Assembly (NCBI RefSeq): GCF_030815405.1
Contig: NZ_JAUSWX010000001.1
Location: forward strand, 4,092,001 to 4,156,000
Origin: Agromyces albus
GTDB lineage: Bacteria; Actinomycetota; Actinomycetes; Actinomycetales; Microbacteriaceae
DNA length: 64,000 nucleotides
Direction of reading: 5' to 3'
The notes under the pieces are model-generated. The model was not told where the DNA came from. It saw only the letters and a list, made by a program, of their open reading frames with translations, and ran no database searches. Every line of letters begins with the position of its first letter. Position 1 is the stretch's first letter. The translations under genes were made by a program, and so were the position numbers. Of this stretch, positions 1 to 9,275 are shown piece after piece.

Positions 1-1797
1 CCAGTCTCCGTAGTGATTGCCCACGCGCCGTCGCCAGACGAGGTCGGGGTTCTCCCGTTCCACGAAGTCCACCCAGCGGGTCATGGACTCGAATGAGTCC
101 GCGAGGAGTCGCCGGTCGCCGTAGACCCGGTAGAGATGCCACGGGATGATGACGCCGGCGTCGGCCCAGGCCGGCGCCCCGTCGGCGAAGAACTCCGAGA
201 CGACCGGCGCCACGTCGGGGAATGAACCTTCGGGGCTCTGCGCGAACCGGACATCGCGGAGCCATCGTGTGAAGAAGGCCGCGACGTCGGCGCCGAGGGC
301 CGCCGTCGGCAGGAACACCTGGGCGTCCGCCATCCAGCCGAGCCGCTCGTCGCGCTGTGGGCAGTCGGTGGGCACGCCGACGAAGTTTCCACGCTGACCC
401 CAGCGGATGTTGCTCACGAGCTGGTTCACGTCGGCGCTCGACGTCGTGATCTCGCCCACGAACGGGGTGTCGTTGTGGAGCACGACGGCGGTGACCTCAT
501 CGGGTGCCGGCGGATGATCGAGCCCCGAGAGCTCGAGGTAGCGGAACCCGTGCACGGTGAACGTCGGCTCGAAGAGGTTGCTCGCCGATCCCGCCGAGAC
601 ATAGACGTCGCGCGCCTCCGCCGTGCGCAGATTCGCCGTATAGAGCCGGCCGTCGTCATCGAGCACTTCGCCATGCCGCAGCACCACCTGCTGGCCGGCG
701 GACATCGCGCCGAGCTCGACGCGTACCCGACCGACGAGATTCTGGCCGAAGTCGTAGACAGCGCGTCCGTCGGGATCCGCGAGCCGCTCGGCGGCGGGCA
801 CCTGCAGTGTCGCCCGGATCGGCTCGTCGACCTGCGCGATGAGAAGATCGTGATCGTGGGCGAGCTCACGAGCAGGAGCCCACGCGGAGTCGTCGAAGCC
901 GGGCTCCGTCCATCCGTGGAGCTCCTGGCGGGCGTCCACGAGCTCGCCCATAAGGGGGTCCGTGTAGCTGATCGCGCCGCGGTGCTCCCGCCACGCGGCA
1001 TCCGTCGTGATGACCGTCTCCGTGCCGTCGTCGTGCTCGAGGACGATCATGGCCCACGCCTGCGGGGCGGTTCCGTAGTGCTTGCCCTGGCGACGCGAAT
1101 CGAAGCCGACGTAACCCGACCACCAGCCGTCGGCGAGCACGATGCCGATCGCGTTCGTTCCGTCGCGGACGAGGGGGGTGAGATCGTACGTCTGGTAGAG
1201 GATGCGGTCGCGGTAGTCCGTCCAGCCGGGCGCGAGCTCATGGTCGCCGACCCGCCGGCCGTTGACGTGCAGCGTGTAGAGGCCGCGCGCGCTGGCGTAG
1301 GCGCGCGCACGGATCACGGGCGTCGTCACGCCGAACTCGCGGCGGAGGTGCGCTGCCGGCGGGATGTGCCTGACCTTCGCCGGGATGTCGTCGTCGACCG
1401 GGGGATCGAGCTCATTGTCGGGAGCATCCCAGTGCACGTCACGGCCGATCCAGGCTCCGCGGAACTCCGAGGGCGACAGCAGGGCGGTCTCGAAGGAGGC
1501 AGTCGCTGGCTCGCTCGGCGCGGCGGTCTCATCGAACACCTCGACGGACCAGCGGTACCGGGTTCGTGACGCAAGTCGGGTGCCGAGTTCGATCCCCGAC
1601 GTCTGCGACGATTCGACCCGCCCGGTGTCCCAGACCTCCCGGTCGCCGCTGCGCACCACGATCCGATAGGCGGACTGGGCCACGCCCCGCCGCCCGCTTC
1701 GCAGACGCCACGAGAACCGGGGGATGGAGACATCGATGCCGAGCGGCTCGGTGAGGTGCTCGGTGCGAAGGTCGTACGCGCTGAGGGTGGAGGTCAA
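1..1797 (-). CDS. alpha-L-rhamnosidase, GH78 (3' end outside window)
   Basis: This enzyme hydrolyses terminal alpha-L-rhamnosyl residues from plant glycans or flavonoid glycosides. 599 codons lie in the window and the reading frame is still open at base 1. The N-terminus carries an immunoglobulin-like and a Bac_rhamnosid_N beta-sandwich domain (for example LYTLHVNGRRVGDHELAPGW), followed by YDFGQNLVGRV and the start of the catalytic (alpha/alpha)6 barrel. The barrel contains the GH78 signature PTDCPQRDER from residue 476. The start is a TTG preceded by AAGGAGA at 7 bases. No signal peptide is visible, so it is probably cytoplasmic and acts on imported oligosaccharides. It is divergent from the CUT1 permeases at 2017 and shares a promoter region with an operator-like site just ahead of its ribosome site. 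The family call is firm; the exact substrate is not known. Confidence 0.9.
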   Translation of the reverse strand, partial: MTSTLSAYDLRTEHLTEPLGIDVSIPRFSWRLRSGRRGVAQSAYRIVVRSGDREVWDTGRVESSQTSGIELGTRLASRTRYRWSVEVFDETAAPSEPATASFETALLSPSEFRGAWIGRDVHWDAPDNELDPPVDDDIPAKVRHIPPAAHLRREFGVTTPVIRARAYASARGLYTLHVNGRRVGDHELAPGWTDYRDRILYQTYDLTPLVRDGTNAIGIVLADGWWSGYVGFDSRRQGKHYGTAPQAWAMIVLEHDDGTETVITTDAAWREHRGAISYTDPLMGELVDARQELHGWTEPGFDDSAWAPARELAHDHDLLIAQVDEPIRATLQVPAAERLADPDGRAVYDFGQNLVGRVRVELGAMSAGQQVVLRHGEVLDDDGRLYTANLRTAEARDVYVSAGSASNLFEPTFTVHGFRYLELSGLDHPPAPDEVTAVVLHNDTPFVGEITTSSADVNQLVSNIRWGQRGNFVGVPTDCPQRDERLGWMADAQVFLPTAALGADVAAFFTRWLRDVRFAQSPEGSFPDVAPVVSEFFADGAPAWADAGVIIPWHLYRVYGDRRLLADSFESMTRWVDFVERENPDLVWRRRVGNHYGDW

Positions 1798-1809
1798 CCG
1801 ACTGTCTCC

Positions 1810-1822
1810 TTAATCGATTCAA
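1810..1822. promoter_or_regulatory. LacI-type operator upstream of the GH78 gene
   Basis: Read on the minus strand this is TTGAATCGATTAA, a CG-centred near-palindrome ending next to the ribosome site of the rhamnosidase gene. It matches the site at 1976 in 12 of 13 positions. The likely ligand-responsive repressor is the LacI protein at 9276; this assignment is inferred from proximity. Confidence 0.55.
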
Positions 1823-1930
1823 TATCGGATGCACCATCCGAGCCGATTCGACACGGCTGGACATGCCTGGAGCGTGATCACCGACAGTACACCGGCCGTC
1901 AGCTCAGTCAAAGCCCCTCGAGACTGGGTC

Positions 1931-1960
1931 TTGACGAATGCGGGCAACCTTGCCTACGGT
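1931..1960 (+). promoter_or_regulatory. sigma70-type promoter of the first CUT1 operon
   Basis: TTGACG at 1931-1936 and TACGGT at 1955-1960 are separated by 18 bases. The operator at 1976 lies about 10 bases beyond the expected transcription start, which is a normal place for a blocking LacI site. Confidence 0.5.
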
Positions 1961-1975
1961 GGGTGATCGGTGCAA

Positions 1976-1989
1976 TTGAATCGATTGAA
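1976..1989. promoter_or_regulatory. LacI-type operator upstream of the CUT1 permease operon
   Basis: The sequence TTGAATCGATTGAA is identical over 14 bases to the site at 10350, ahead of the isomerase-like gene. It lies between the predicted promoter and the AAGGAGG of the permease gene. Identical operators at two promoters argue for one small regulon, probably run by the LacI gene at 9276. Confidence 0.65.
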
Positions 1990-2016
1990 TTCACGACAAG
2001 GAGGTCGGAGAACGCG

Positions 2017-2982
2017 ATGACAACCCTTCCTGCCGCAGTGCCAGCCGAGCTCGAAGAACGAAGCCCGGCTTCGCCCGAATCGGCGCGACGGAGAACCGGG
2101 CGCCGGGGCGGTCTGCATCGGGGCACGTCCAAGCTGTGGGTCTTCATCATCCCGGCGGCCGTGTTCTACCTCTTCATCGTGCTCTGGCCGAGCATCCAGG
2201 GCGCCGGCCTCGCCTTCACCGACTGGGACGGCATCTCGCCGACCCGGGCCTTCGTCGGCATCGACAACTTCATCCAGCTGGTCAACGACCCGAAGGCGGC
2301 AGGTGCAATCGGGCGTACCCTGCTCATCGCCTTCACGATCACCATCGTGCAGAACGCGGTCGGCCTGCTCCTGGCGCTCGGCGTGAACAGCCGGATCAAG
2401 AGCCGCAATCTGCTGCGCGTGCTCCTGTTCGCCCCGGCCATCATCACACCCGTGGCGACGGCCTACCTCTGGCAGAACCTCTTCTCGCCGAACGGTGCGA
2501 TCAACGCGCTCCTCGAGGGGGTCGGCCTCGGCGCGCTCACGCAGAACTGGCTCGGCGACGGCGACGTGGCCATCTGGGCCATCTGCCTCGTCGTGATCTG
2601 GCAGTTCGCCGGCTACTCCATGGTGATCTTCCTCGCCAACATGCAGGGCATCTCGACCGAGGTGATCGAGGCGTCGTACGTCGATGGCGCCGGGCCGTTC
2701 CGTCGGTTCTGGAGCATCATCCGGCCGGAGCTCGCACCCTCGATCACCATCAACCTCATGCTCTCGATCATCGGCGGGCTGAAGCTGTTCGACCAGGTGT
2801 GGGTGATGACCGGCGGAGGCCCCGGCGGCTCGACCGAGACGATGTCGACCCTCCTCTACAAGAACGCGTTCCAGTTCGGCGACTTCAGCTACGGCATCGC
2901 GATCGCCCTCGTCCTGACCGTGCTGGTCGCGATCCTCTCGAGCGGCCAGTACTTCGTCCTCAGCCGCCAGAACAAGGACTGA
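2017..2982 (+). CDS. CUT1 sugar ABC transporter permease (MalF/UgpA type)
   Basis: This inner-membrane subunit of a carbohydrate importer has 321 residues. A hydrophilic Arg-rich N-terminal tail of about 45 residues precedes about six membrane segments. The EAA loop that contacts the ATPase is recognisable as EASYVDGAGPFRRFW near residue 220. The ATG start has AAGGAGG 11 bases upstream; the open frame extends further 5' but without a better start. The second permease follows after 5 bases and the binding lipoprotein after that. No ATPase is encoded here, so a shared MsiK/UgpC-type ATPase elsewhere in the genome is expected. Between a GH78 and a GH106-like gene, the likely cargo is a rhamnose-containing oligosaccharide (inference). 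Confidence 0.9.
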   Translation: MTTLPAAVPAELEERSPASPESARRRTGRRGGLHRGTSKLWVFIIPAAVFYLFIVLWPSIQGAGLAFTDWDGISPTRAFVGIDNFIQLVNDPKAAGAIGRTLLIAFTITIVQNAVGLLLALGVNSRIKSRNLLRVLLFAPAIITPVATAYLWQNLFSPNGAINALLEGVGLGALTQNWLGDGDVAIWAICLVVIWQFAGYSMVIFLANMQGISTEVIEASYVDGAGPFRRFWSIIRPELAPSITINLMLSIIGGLKLFDQVWVMTGGGPGGSTETMSTLLYKNAFQFGDFSYGIAIALVLTVLVAILSSGQYFVLSRQNKD

Positions 2983-2987
2983 ACGCC

Positions 2988-3812
2988 ATGTACCAGCGCT
3001 ACACGTGGAGGACCGGCATCCTCGAAGTGGTCATGATCGCCGTCGCGGTGCTGTTCTTCGTGCCCGCCTACGTGCTGATCAACCTCTCGTTCCGGGAGTC
3101 CAACGACGCCGCCGGTCCGCTCGAACTGCCGACGACGTTCACGCTGCAGAACTATGCCGACGCCTGGGTGCAGGGCAACCTCGGGAACGCGCTCGTCAAC
3201 AGCACGGTCGTCTCGGTCGTGAGCGTCGTCGTGCTCGTCCTGCTGTCGGCGCTCGCCGCCTACCCCCTTGCACGAGTCGGTCGTCGATGGTCGAAGGTCG
3301 CATACTTCGGCTTCCTCATCGGACTCCTGCTGCCGTTCCAGCTGGCGCTCATCCCGCTCTACACGACGATGCGCGATCTCGGACTCCTCGGGACCGTGTG
3401 GTCGCTCGTCCTCTTCTACATCGGCCTGCAGATGCCGTTCTCGATCTTCCTCTACACGGGCTTCCTGCGTGCGCTGCCGATCGAGTACGAGGAGGCGGCC
3501 GCGATCGACGGCGCCGGATCGTTCGGCACCTTCTGGCGGGTGGTGTTCCCGCTCCTCAGGCCGATCACGGGCACGGTCGTGATCCTCAACGTCATCGTGG
3601 TGTGGAACGACTTCCTCACGCCGCTGCTGTACCTGAGCGGAAGCGGACAGCAGACCGTGCCCGTCACGCTCTACAGCTTCGTCGGGCAGTACGTCTCGCA
3701 GTGGAACCTGGTCTTCGCGGGACTCGTCATCAGCATCGCCCCGATCCTGCTCGTCTACTTCGTGCTGCAACGCACGGTCATCCAAGGTTTCGCCAGCGGA
3801 CTCAAGGGCTAG
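2988..3812 (+). CDS. CUT1 sugar ABC transporter permease (MalG/UgpE type)
   Basis: This is the second membrane subunit of the same importer, 274 residues, with six predicted membrane helices. Its EAA motif is EEAAAIDGAGSFGTFW near residues 165-180, and it ends in the common GFASGLKG-type tail. It starts 5 bases after the upstream permease stop, so the two are probably translationally linked. The partner lipoprotein begins 73 bases downstream. Confidence 0.9.
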   Translation: MYQRYTWRTGILEVVMIAVAVLFFVPAYVLINLSFRESNDAAGPLELPTTFTLQNYADAWVQGNLGNALVNSTVVSVVSVVVLVLLSALAAYPLARVGRRWSKVAYFGFLIGLLLPFQLALIPLYTTMRDLGLLGTVWSLVLFYIGLQMPFSIFLYTGFLRALPIEYEEAAAIDGAGSFGTFWRVVFPLLRPITGTVVILNVIVVWNDFLTPLLYLSGSGQQTVPVTLYSFVGQYVSQWNLVFAGLVISIAPILLVYFVLQRTVIQGFASGLKG

Positions 3813-3885
3813 CGCCCTGGCCGACGGGGAAGATGGTCCGCTGCACAGCGTCCGCGGGCCGGTTCACGAACGAAAGGAGCAACAC

Positions 3886-5148
3886 ATGCGCTACAGAGCA
3901 GTAGTCACCATGGCGATCGGCGCGGCCGTCGTCGCATCCGTCGCCGGATGCTCGAACGACACGGGCGGCGGCGGGGGCGGGGGAGACACCCTCACGTGGG
4001 CCACCGTCACGAGCGACAAGTCGGCCGCCGAAGAGGCTGCGGCGGCGTTCGAAGCCGAGACCGGCATCTCGGTCGAGGTGACGGCGTCGGGCGTCGACGA
4101 GTACCAGACGACGACACGGACCCAGTTGTCGAGCGGCACGGCCCCCGATGTCTTCTTCGTCTGGGCCGGCGACGGCAACCCGATGGCGATGCAGGTCGTG
4201 TCGGATGCCGGGCTCGTCGCCGACCTCTCCGACATGGACTTCGCCTCCCGCATCCCCGAGGGTTTCAAGTCCGTCAGCCAGAACGGCGGCAAGACCTACA
4301 CTGCGCCGATCAGCTCGGCCGGCATCGGGTCGGCGTTCAACCTCACCGCGATGGAGGAGAACGGCTGGACGATCCCGACCACCTGGAGCGACACCCTCGC
4401 GTTCTGCGGGCAGGCCAAGGCCGCGGGCAAGACGGCCTTCGCACTCGCCGGCGCAACGCCGTGGAACACGCAGCTCATCTCGTACGCGCTCGCACCGACT
4501 CTCGTGTACGGGCCCGACCCCGACTTCGCGGCGCAGATGTCCGCGGGCGACGTGACCTTCGCCGATTCCGCATGGGTCGACGTCCTCGACAAGTACGTGG
4601 CGATGCAGGATGCCGGATGCTTCCAGGAGAACGCACTCGGCACGGTGTACGAGGACGCCCTCGACATGGTGGCGAAGGGCGAGGCCATGGCCTCGGTGCA
4701 GGTGAACGCCTCCTTGGCGGCCATCCGCCAAGGAGCCCCTGATGGCACCGAGTTCACGCTCGCGCCGGTTCCCGCCACTGACGACGAGTCGCAGACCCGG
4801 ATGGCCGCGGCCATGGGCGCCGCCTACGGGATCAACGCCAAGGCGAAGAACCCCGAAGGAGCGAAGAAGCTCATCGAGTTCCTGACCTCCGACGAGGGCC
4901 AGTCGGTCTACAACACCCCGATCGCGGCCATCCCCGCGCTCGGGTCGTCGACGTTCGAGCCCGACCCCGCGCTCGACTCGCTGCTCGAGTACCTGGAGAC
5001 CGGCAAGACCGATCCCTTCATGGACCAGCTCTGGCCCAACGCGAAGGTGCAGCAGGTGCACTTCGAGGTGGTTCAACAGCTCCTGGCCGGTGATGTCGAC
5101 GCGAAGGGCGCTCTCTCGCAGATGGATGCCGCCTACGCCGAAGGATGA
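3886..5148 (+). CDS. CUT1 sugar-binding lipoprotein
   Basis: This is the extracellular solute-binding subunit, 420 residues, of the SBP_bac_1 (MalE-like) family. The signal peptide ends in a lipobox with lipidated Cys22 (VAGC), followed by a Gly-rich linker. AAAGGAG precedes the ATG by a normal distance. It follows the two permeases of the same operon and is followed by a strong hairpin. The ligand cannot be read from sequence; the neighbouring glycosidases suggest a rhamnosylated glycan fragment. Confidence 0.9.
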   Translation: MRYRAVVTMAIGAAVVASVAGCSNDTGGGGGGGDTLTWATVTSDKSAAEEAAAAFEAETGISVEVTASGVDEYQTTTRTQLSSGTAPDVFFVWAGDGNPMAMQVVSDAGLVADLSDMDFASRIPEGFKSVSQNGGKTYTAPISSAGIGSAFNLTAMEENGWTIPTTWSDTLAFCGQAKAAGKTAFALAGATPWNTQLISYALAPTLVYGPDPDFAAQMSAGDVTFADSAWVDVLDKYVAMQDAGCFQENALGTVYEDALDMVAKGEAMASVQVNASLAAIRQGAPDGTEFTLAPVPATDDESQTRMAAAMGAAYGINAKAKNPEGAKKLIEFLTSDEGQSVYNTPIAAIPALGSSTFEPDPALDSLLEYLETGKTDPFMDQLWPNAKVQQVHFEVVQQLLAGDVDAKGALSQMDAAYAEG

Positions 5149-5157
5149 GCGTGTCCC

Positions 5158-5187
5158 GCGGCAGCCGGCGGATGCGCCGGCTGCCGC
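5158..5187 (+). terminator. strong hairpin after the binding-protein gene
   Basis: A perfect 13-bp stem (GCGGCAGCCGGCG and its complement) encloses a GATG loop, followed by TCCCTTCTC. It lies between the binding-protein gene and the hydrolase. It probably lets most transcripts stop or be stabilised here, giving more transporter than hydrolase mRNA. Confidence 0.65.
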
Positions 5188-5233
5188 TCCCTTCTCACCC
5201 CGTCCGATCCCGTCCGATCCCTCAGGAGAGTCG

Positions 5234-8200
5234 ATGTCCACCGAGCTCGTCGCCCGCTTCGAGCGCCCCTCCGTGCGCTACGGTCCAGTGCCGCTGTGGT
5301 GGTGGAGCGGCGAGCGACTCGATCCCGAGCGCCTGCGCTGGCAGATGCGGCAGCTCGTCGAGCAGGGCGTCTGGCAGGCGGTCGTGATGAATCTGGCGCC
5401 GACCGGCCCGCTCTACGGCGCACTCGCCGACGACCCGCCCTTCATGTCAGAGGACTGGTGGGAGATTTTCGCGGGCGCTTGCGCCGACGCCGAGGAGCTG
5501 GGATTCCAGATCTGGCTCTACGACCAGATCGGCTTCTCCGGCGCGAACCTGCAGGGGCGCGTGATCGCGAGGCATCCGGAGCATGCCGGCCGGTCGCTCT
5601 CGCAGGCACGCGCCGATGCGACATCCGGTGACGTCGAACTGGCCGTTCCCGAAGATGCCGAGCCGCTCGGCGCGTGGTTCGCGGCGCACGACGGCTCGCC
5701 GGTCGTGCCCGTCACCATCGACGAAGGTCGGGCGCGGCACCGGCAGGCGCCGGGCGAGCTCGTGCTGTGCTTCGCAAGCATGCGCGGCTTCGACTACTTC
5801 TCCCCGGCCGCGTGCGACGCGCTCCTCGACTCCGTCTACGGCGAGTACGAGCGCCGGGTCGGGAAGCACTTCGGGCGCGGCATCGGCGGAGTGTTCCAAG
5901 ACGAGCTGCCGGATGTCCCCACGTGGTCCCATGACTTCCCGTCGCGTTTCCGCGACGACGCGGGCTACGACCTCCTCGGCGTACTGCCGGCGCTCTGGGG
6001 CGACGCACTGCCGGGCGATGCAGATGTGGACGCCGATCGTGTGCGGCTCGACTACCACCGCGCTCGCGCCCGGTTCGCCCGTGCCGCCTTCTTCGATCCG
6101 CTCGCCGCCCGCCTCGATCGTGCCGGCCTGGCGTGCGGCTTCGACCAGCAGAGCCCGGCGCGCGAGGGCGAGCCGATCGGCGCGACCGCGCACTACGGCG
6201 ACTACCTCGAGACGCATTCGACGTACGCGATCCCGGGCAGCGACCACTGGGGCGACTCGAAGATCCACTCGTCGCTCGCCCACGCCCATGGGCACGAGCG
6301 GGTCTGGATCGAGGCGTTCCACTCGTCGGGCTGGGGCGGCACGCTCGAGGAGACCTACGACTGGCTCTCGCCGTTCCTCCGGCGGGGTGCGAACCTGTAC
6401 GACCCCCACGCGGTCTACTACTCCACCCGGTCGGGCTGGTTCGAGTGGGCGCCGCCCTCCACGTGCTGGCGACAGCCCTACTGGCCCGATTATCACGTGT
6501 TCGCCGAGGCGGTGACGAGGCTCTCCTCGGTACTGACCGCGGGCGAGCATGTCGCGTCGACCGTGGTCCTCTTCCCCACCGAGTTCGTCCAGTCTCGGCT
6601 CACCGCCGATGGGCGCGACCTCGGCGCCGGCGATGCTGAGCGCGTGTACTTCGCCCTCAACGGCCTGACGCCCTGGTACGCCGAGCAGCGGGGCATCCTC
6701 GAGCGCGCCGGCGTGGACTACGACACGCTCGGCGCGCACTCGCTGCGCGTCGCCGAGGTCTCGGGCGACGAATTGCGCCTGCGCGGCGAGCGATACCGCA
6801 ACGTGGTGCTGCCGGCCACCGAGGTCATCCCGGCCGACGTCGCCGCACTCCTCGCGGCATTCGCGGAGCAGGGCGGCCGGGTGATCTGCATCGGCGCCGC
6901 CCCGACTCGCTTCGTCGACACCGAACTCGCCCCCGATGCGCCGGGGCGCTTCGCGGCACTGATCGCGGCGGGACGCATCCTCCGGATCGACGACGTCGAT
7001 GACGTGCCACGGATGCTGCGGCCATCCGCCGTCTCGGTCGTCGCCGACGCTTCCGTGCTCCATCGCGTCATCGGCGACACGCACCTGATCGCGGCGATCG
7101 CCCACGACGAGCACTCCGGCACCGTTCAGCCGATGCTGCCCGAGTTCGGCGAGGCCTGGGAATCCGGCGACTTCAATTGGAAGCACTACTGGCAGCGCCT
7201 GAGCACTGAGGGCTACCGCTTCGTGCCGCCGACGGGACGCACCCTCACAGTGCGGCTGAACGGCGCGGGACTCGATGGCGTCGCGGGCCAGCTCTGGGAT
7301 CCTCGCACCGGCTTGCGGCGCGACGTTCCGCTCACCCGGCTCGGCGACGGTGTGCTCGAGGCGCACGTGGACTTCAGCGTCGGATCCATCGCCCTCCTCG
7401 TCGTCGGGCCCGGGCTCCCGGACGCCACCGCTCCCGCCCTCGGTGAGTTCAGTTCGACTCAGGAGCTCGACGGCCCCTGGCTCGTGTCGCCCGAGTCGAC
7501 GCTCGACAACTCGTGGGGCGACCTCGACGACGTGGAGCGCCACGGGATCGTGCCGATCCAGGTGTGGGAGTTCGACCACGAGAGCGGCGAGGGCGGCGAG
7601 GGCGGTAAGAGCGGCGAGCGCCGGCGCGTCCTCGCGACGTTCGGTCCGTTCGCCGAGGTCGCCGGCCCCGACGGCGACTGGACGCGGGCCGAATGGTCGC
7701 TCTCGCGAGGCATCCGTAACGACCCGATCCACGACGAGAGCCTCGGCCCGAACGGATACGTCCCCGAGGAGTTCCTGCTCTGGCGCAACGTCACCCAGGG
7801 CGGGCGCTATCACGTGCGCACCACGATCTCCATGCCCGACGACACCGCCATCCGGCTTGCCGTCGGTGCCAACGCCGGTCGGAGCATCCGCATCGACGGC
7901 GTCGAGCTCGCGCCCGGCGAGCCCGGCTACCTCACCTTCCACGCAGACCTTCCGCGTGGCCCCCGAGTGCTCGAGATCGAGTTCACCGCGGCCGAGTCGG
8001 GCGATCTGCGAGCTTTCTTCGCCCTGACGACCGATATCGAGCGGTTCGCACGGCCCGAATGGATCGAGGCGGCGGATGCACCATCCCGCTCGACCTCCGT
8101 CGTGTTCTCGACGATCTTCGAGGCGAGCGCGGCCGTCGCCGACACGCGCGTGCAACTGAGCAGCGAGGCGCCGAGCACGCTCGTCGTCAACGGTGTCGAG

Positions 8201-9268
8201 ATCGGCCGGCAGAGCGACTTCGACCCCTACTCGGCGCGACGGTTCACGCGCGTGCACCCGTACGATCTCCGCGACGTGCTGCGCGACGGCCGCAACGTGC
8301 TCGAGGTGCGGTCGACGGATGTCGGGCGGCCCGTCGCGATCCGGCTCGACTCGGTTCCCGCGGTCGACGGAGGCCTCGGCATCCGGTCGGATGCCTCGTG
8401 GACCGTCACGCGAGAGCTCGCGCCGGTTCCCGTTCGTCAGCGGCTGATGCAGTACGAAGACCCCCGATACGGATGCCTCGTGCCGCGTCCCCACCCGCTG
8501 CAGCGTGCCGCCTGGCTCGAGCGAGAGTCGGCGCACGACAGTGTCGTCACGCTCGTGCCCGATGTCGCGCCCCGGGCAGGGCGGGTCGAGACGCTCACCT
8601 TCGACGTGCCGATCGGAACCATCGAGGCCACGGTGCCCACCTCGATCCCGTGGGAGGTGCAGGCGTCGGATGTCGTGCGCATCGGCGACCGGCTCGTCTT
8701 CGATCCGCCCGCGGCCATGGATCGACGGCTCACGATCTCGTTCCGGCCAGAGGACGGCAGGAGGGGCGGCGCCCTGCTCGATGGACCGATTGCCGTGAAG
8801 GTCACCCCGGTCGCGGCGGAACTGCGCCCGTGGAACGAGCTCGGGCTCTCGGCACTCGGTGGCGCGGTGCGGTACGCGCGGCGGTGCCGGATCGATCGCC
8901 CCGAGGGGGCGAGAGCGGTGCTCGACCTCGGTCTCGTGCGCGGCACGGCGGAGGTGCGCGTCGACGGCGTGCTCGTCGACACGCTCTTCGCGGGCCCCTG
9001 GCGCAGCGATGTGAGCGAGGCGGTCGAGGAAGCACGCGAGTACCTCGTCGAGGTCACCGTGCGCGGCACCCTCGCTCCCTACCTCGACGTGGCGTCGCCG
9101 ACGTCGGCCGTGATGGCCGGGCAGACGCGTCACGGTCTCTTCGGGCCCGTCCGCCTCGAGATCTGGGATGGAACGGCGCGAGATGACACCGGGCAGCTCG
9201 CCTCAGCGAAAGGAAGCGTGATGACGAAGATCCACTCGAACGACCGTTCGTCCAGCGTGCTTGACTGA
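5234..9268 (+). CDS. GH106-like glycoside hydrolase (putative alpha-L-rhamnosidase)
   Basis: This very large protein of 1344 residues has no signal peptide. The N-terminal part begins VPLWWWSGERLD, typical of GH106-type enzymes. It continues with GGVFQDELPD near residue 225 and a segment EAFHSSGWGGTLEETYDWL followed by GANLYDPHAVYYS near residues 365-400, which resembles the conserved barrel region of GH106. Beta-sandwich/jelly-roll modules fill the C-terminal half. A low-complexity Gly/Glu insert (GEGGEGGKSGE) lies near residue 785. The chosen ATG has AGGAGAG upstream; the open frame extends further 5' without support. It follows the transporter genes and is followed by a LacI gene. GH106 members cleave alpha-L-rhamnosides, including in rhamnogalacturonans, but the family call here is from pattern recognition only. 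Confidence 0.65.
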   Translation: MSTELVARFERPSVRYGPVPLWWWSGERLDPERLRWQMRQLVEQGVWQAVVMNLAPTGPLYGALADDPPFMSEDWWEIFAGACADAEELGFQIWLYDQIGFSGANLQGRVIARHPEHAGRSLSQARADATSGDVELAVPEDAEPLGAWFAAHDGSPVVPVTIDEGRARHRQAPGELVLCFASMRGFDYFSPAACDALLDSVYGEYERRVGKHFGRGIGGVFQDELPDVPTWSHDFPSRFRDDAGYDLLGVLPALWGDALPGDADVDADRVRLDYHRARARFARAAFFDPLAARLDRAGLACGFDQQSPAREGEPIGATAHYGDYLETHSTYAIPGSDHWGDSKIHSSLAHAHGHERVWIEAFHSSGWGGTLEETYDWLSPFLRRGANLYDPHAVYYSTRSGWFEWAPPSTCWRQPYWPDYHVFAEAVTRLSSVLTAGEHVASTVVLFPTEFVQSRLTADGRDLGAGDAERVYFALNGLTPWYAEQRGILERAGVDYDTLGAHSLRVAEVSGDELRLRGERYRNVVLPATEVIPADVAALLAAFAEQGGRVICIGAAPTRFVDTELAPDAPGRFAALIAAGRILRIDDVDDVPRMLRPSAVSVVADASVLHRVIGDTHLIAAIAHDEHSGTVQPMLPEFGEAWESGDFNWKHYWQRLSTEGYRFVPPTGRTLTVRLNGAGLDGVAGQLWDPRTGLRRDVPLTRLGDGVLEAHVDFSVGSIALLVVGPGLPDATAPALGEFSSTQELDGPWLVSPESTLDNSWGDLDDVERHGIVPIQVWEFDHESGEGGEGGKSGERRRVLATFGPFAEVAGPDGDWTRAEWSLSRGIRNDPIHDESLGPNGYVPEEFLLWRNVTQGGRYHVRTTISMPDDTAIRLAVGANAGRSIRIDGVELAPGEPGYLTFHADLPRGPRVLEIEFTAAESGDLRAFFALTTDIERFARPEWIEAADAPSRSTSVVFSTIFEASAAVADTRVQLSSEAPSTLVVNGVEIGRQSDFDPYSARRFTRVHPYDLRDVLRDGRNVLEVRSTDVGRPVAIRLDSVPAVDGGLGIRSDASWTVTRELAPVPVRQRLMQYEDPRYGCLVPRPHPLQRAAWLERESAHDSVVTLVPDVAPRAGRVETLTFDVPIGTIEATVPTSIPWEVQASDVVRIGDRLVFDPPAAMDRRLTISFRPEDGRRGGALLDGPIAVKVTPVAAELRPWNELGLSALGGAVRYARRCRIDRPEGARAVLDLGLVRGTAEVRVDGVLVDTLFAGPWRSDVSEAVEEAREYLVEVTVRGTLAPYLDVASPTSAVMAGQTRHGLFGPVRLEIWDGTARDDTGQLASAKGSVMTKIHSNDRSSSVLD

Positions 9269-9275
9269 CATCGTG

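Noticed and set aside
475..1569. 364-residue open frame on the plus strand
   Set aside because: It is antisense to the GH78 rhamnosidase, whose conserved motifs are on the minus strand; its Arg/Val-rich composition is a high-GC artefact.
1756..2016. Longer start for the first CUT1 permease
   Set aside because: It would include the promoter and operator; the ATG at 2017 has AAGGAGG and gives normal length.
5447..9133. 1228-residue open frame on the minus strand
   Set aside because: It is the antisense shadow of the GH106-like gene; it has no recognisable motif and no ribosome site.
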